From positions 1-47,220 of the forward strand of contig CAZTAK010000015.1 in assembly GCA_964611585.1 (NCBI GenBank): a DNA stretch of 47,220 bases, read 5' to 3'. The notes below the pieces were generated by a model that saw only the letters and a list, made by a program, of their open reading frames with translations, did not search any database and was not told where the DNA came from. The position numbers and the translations under genes are program-made. Shown here one piece after another: positions 45,341 through 47,220 of this stretch; position 1 is the stretch's first letter; every line of letters begins with the position of its first letter. This DNA comes from CAZTAK01 sp964611585. GTDB taxonomy: Bacteria; Pseudomonadota; Alphaproteobacteria; SHVP01.

Positions 45341-46006
45341 CTAGGAACCGGCCAGCGCCGCCAGTTCGGCCCGAAGCGCGGCGATGCCCTCGCCCTTGCG
45401 GGCGCTGGTCGTGAGGATATTGGCGTGGGCGGCAGCATGGCCGCAAAATTCTTCGGTCACGGCGTCGCGGATCTGCGCGAGTTCGGAGGCTTTCGTCTTG
45501 TCGCATTTTGTCAGCACCGCCTGATAGACCACCGCCGCCTCGTCCATCAGCGCCATCACCTCGCGGTCGCCCGGCTTTAGGCCATGGCGGGCGTCGATCA
45601 ACAGGCACACCCGGCGCAAGCGCGCCCGCCCTTTGAGATACTGCCGGGCAAGACGCGTCCAACGCGCGATGTTCTGCTTTGAGGCACGGGCATAACCATA
45701 GCCCGGCAGGTCGGCCAGGGTCAGGCGGCCACCGAGATCGAAAAAATTAATCTGCTGGGTGCGCCCCGGGGTGCGAGAGATGCGGGCCAGCGCATGGCGG
45801 CCGGTGAGGGCATTGATCAGGCTCGACTTGCCGACGTTGGAACGGCCGGCGAACGCGACTTCGGGCGGCTCGAGATCGGGAAAGGTATTCGCGTCAGCGG
45901 CGCCGGCGATGAAGTCGCAGGGGCCCGCGAACAGGCGGCGGCCGGTCTCAAGGGCGGCGGGCGAGTAGGTCCCGGGATCGGGGGTCGCGGGCGCATCGTC
46001 GCCCAT
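45341..46006 (-). CDS. engB: Ribosome biogenesis GTP-binding protein EngB (YihA/YsxC)
   Basis: A 221-residue TRAFAC GTPase. G1 is AGRSNVGKSSLINAL, G2 is the RISRTPGRTQQINFF segment, G3 is LADLPGYGYA, and G4 is TKCDKT. It is needed for 50S subunit assembly in relatives. Its ATG follows the yidC stop by ten bases, and argB comes next, a common alphaproteobacterial order. Confidence 0.96.
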   Translation of the reverse strand: MGDDAPATPDPGTYSPAALETGRRLFAGPCDFIAGAADANTFPDLEPPEVAFAGRSNVGKSSLINALTGRHALARISRTPGRTQQINFFDLGGRLTLADLPGYGYARASKQNIARWTRLARQYLKGRARLRRVCLLIDARHGLKPGDREVMALMDEAAVVYQAVLTKCDKTKASELAQIRDAVTEEFCGHAAAHANILTTSARKGEGIAALRAELAALAGS

Positions 46007-46016
46007 TCCGAATGCC

Positions 46017-47220
46017 TCAGACGGCGGCGGGGTTCTTGATGCCTGCGCGCCGCATGATGACCCATTGCTGGGTCACCGACAGAAGGTTGTTCCAGGTCCA
46101 GTAGATCACCAGTCCGGCCGGGAACGATGCCAACAGGAACGTGAAGAAGAATGGCAGGAACATGAAGATGCGTGCCTGCATCTGATCGGTAGGTTGCGGA
46201 TTGAGACGCTGCTGCAGCCACATGCTGAGGCCCATCAGGATCGGCCATATGCCGATTGCCGGAATCAAAGCCGGCGGGTCCCAGGGTATCAAGGTGAAGG
46301 CGGTGAATAAATTTATCGGATCGGGCGCGGATAAATCCTGAATCCAGCCGTAGAACGGCGTGTGGCGCATCTCGATGGTCACGAACAGAACCTTGTAGAG
46401 CGCGAAGAACACCGGAATCTGCACCACCATCGGCAGACACCCCGACACCGGGTGCGCCTTCTCGCGCTTATACAGATCCATCATCGCCTTTTGCTGTTCG
46501 GCGCGGTTGTCCTTGTGTTGCTCGCGTATCTCCTTCAATTGCGGCGCCAGCAACTTCATCTTGCTCATCGCCCGGTAGGATTTGTTGGCGAGCGGGAAAA
46601 ACAGAAGTTTAACAAGCACCGTCAGCAGCAGGATGCTGAGGCCGAAGTTGCCGATAATTTCGGTGAAATAGCGCAGCACGATGAAGATCGGCTTGGTCAG
46701 AAAGAACCAAATTCCGAAATCGACGGCGCGGTCGAACAGCGGGATATCGATACCGTTGCGGTAGCCGTCCAGCGTCCGCACCACCTTGGCACCCGCGAAC
46801 AGGCGATTGGTCACCTCGGCCTGTCCACCCGCCGGTACCTCGACGCCGTTCCACAGGTAATCGGCGCGATACCGGTCGTCGCCGCCGGCGATGCGGTGAT
46901 TCAAACTGGTCGTGACCGCCTGTTGCTGATCGGGTACCAGCGCTACCAGCCAGTACTTGTCGGTAAATCCAATCCAGCCGCCAGTCGTCGTTTCGACGAT
47001 GCGGCCGTCATCGGCATCCTGAACGTCGTCGTAGTCGGTCTGATCGAGTACGCCGTCAAATACGCCGATGGGGCCTTCGTGCAGGATAAAAAAGCGACTG
47101 GTTTCAGGCGTGCCGCGCCGCGATATCAGGCCGAACGGAAACAGAGTGATGTATTCGGTGCCGTAGTTCTCGATCTGCTGGGTGACGGTGAACATGTAAT
47201 CGGCGTCGATGGCGATGGTG
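46017..47220 (-). CDS. yidC: Membrane protein insertase YidC, N-terminal part cut by window edge
   Basis: The frame is open from the window edge to 46017, giving 400 residues. Visible are the large periplasmic domain (EYITLFPFGLISRRGTPE, DKYWLVALVPDQQQAV, EVTNRLFAGAKVVRTLDGY) and the conserved insertase core. The core has FGIWFFLTKPIFIVLRYF, GNFGLSILLLTVLVKLLFFPLANKSYRAMSKMK, the coiled cytoplasmic loop QLKEIREQHKDNRAEQQKAM, and three further segments. It inserts membrane proteins alone or with SecYEG. The first segment and about 180 residues lie outside the window. It is cotranscribed with engB and argB. Confidence 0.96.
   Translation of the reverse strand, partial: TIAIDADYMFTVTQQIENYGTEYITLFPFGLISRRGTPETSRFFILHEGPIGVFDGVLDQTDYDDVQDADDGRIVETTTGGWIGFTDKYWLVALVPDQQQAVTTSLNHRIAGGDDRYRADYLWNGVEVPAGGQAEVTNRLFAGAKVVRTLDGYRNGIDIPLFDRAVDFGIWFFLTKPIFIVLRYFTEIIGNFGLSILLLTVLVKLLFFPLANKSYRAMSKMKLLAPQLKEIREQHKDNRAEQQKAMMDLYKREKAHPVSGCLPMVVQIPVFFALYKVLFVTIEMRHTPFYGWIQDLSAPDPINLFTAFTLIPWDPPALIPAIGIWPILMGLSMWLQQRLNPQPTDQMQARIFMFLPFFFTFLLASFPAGLVIYWTWNNLLSVTQQWVIMRRAGIKNPAAV

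Overview
The window is a GC-rich chromosome segment from an alphaproteobacterium, most likely of the Rhodospirillales type. This rests on the gene set and order in its right half (yidC-engB-argB, HAD 5'-nucleotidase-dapD-dapE, def-fmt-truA, ffs-dnaX-ybaB-recR, nudC, pheA, kdsB and an anchored cytochrome c) and on the DUF2336 protein. No exact taxon can be assigned from the sequence alone. No rRNA or tRNA genes, CRISPR array, prophage or intact insertion sequence was seen.

Left part (1 to about 11 kb) is accessory and metabolic. It holds a truncated VOC-family gene, an enoyl-reductase-like MDR enzyme, a secreted family-5 solute-binding protein with a strong terminator, and an exact tandem duplication of 1,070 bp. 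Each copy of the duplication carries an RraA-like gene and ends in a decayed piece that resembles an IS6-family transposase. Then come a membrane protein of unknown function, a cytoplasmic BisC/TorA-type molybdopterin oxidoreductase and a two-cupin protein. Intergenic gaps here are long and contain remnants.

Middle part (11 to 25 kb): a glutathione S-transferase, a leucyl-aminopeptidase with a gamma-glutamylcyclotransferase-like gene, a short MarR-type regulator, and a leftward peptide-uptake cluster (two YejA-like binding proteins, YejB, YejE, YejF and a 2-hydroxyacid dehydrogenase). A HisN-like phosphatase and a membrane-anchored cytochrome c follow.

Right part (25 to 47 kb) is mostly housekeeping: KDO activation, phenylalanine synthesis, NADH cap hydrolysis, SRP RNA, the DNA polymerase III clamp-loader subunit, recombination (ybaB, recR, rmuC), N-formylation (def, fmt), truA, lysine/diaminopimelate synthesis (dapD, dapE), arginine synthesis (argB), engB and a truncated yidC. 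A cyclic-di-GMP cluster interrupts it: an intact PAS/degenerate-GGDEF/EAL gene, a broken PAS-GAF-GGDEF gene and a DUF2336 gene, next to a frameshifted cytochrome P460 gene.

The most unusual signal is a family of modular palindromic repeats in six intergenic spaces (near 11.9, 14.4, 19.5, 23.5, 31.6 and 35.2 kb). Modules share ends of the form TAGAGC...GCTCTA. Comparing the copies at 14.4 and 31.6 kb shows one element type nested inside another, with the 31.6 kb copy as the empty site. In five of the six spaces the element ends form, or lie right at, the stop codons of neighbouring genes. This looks like a MITE-type family that inserts at TA and can rebuild stop codons; that mechanism is inferred.
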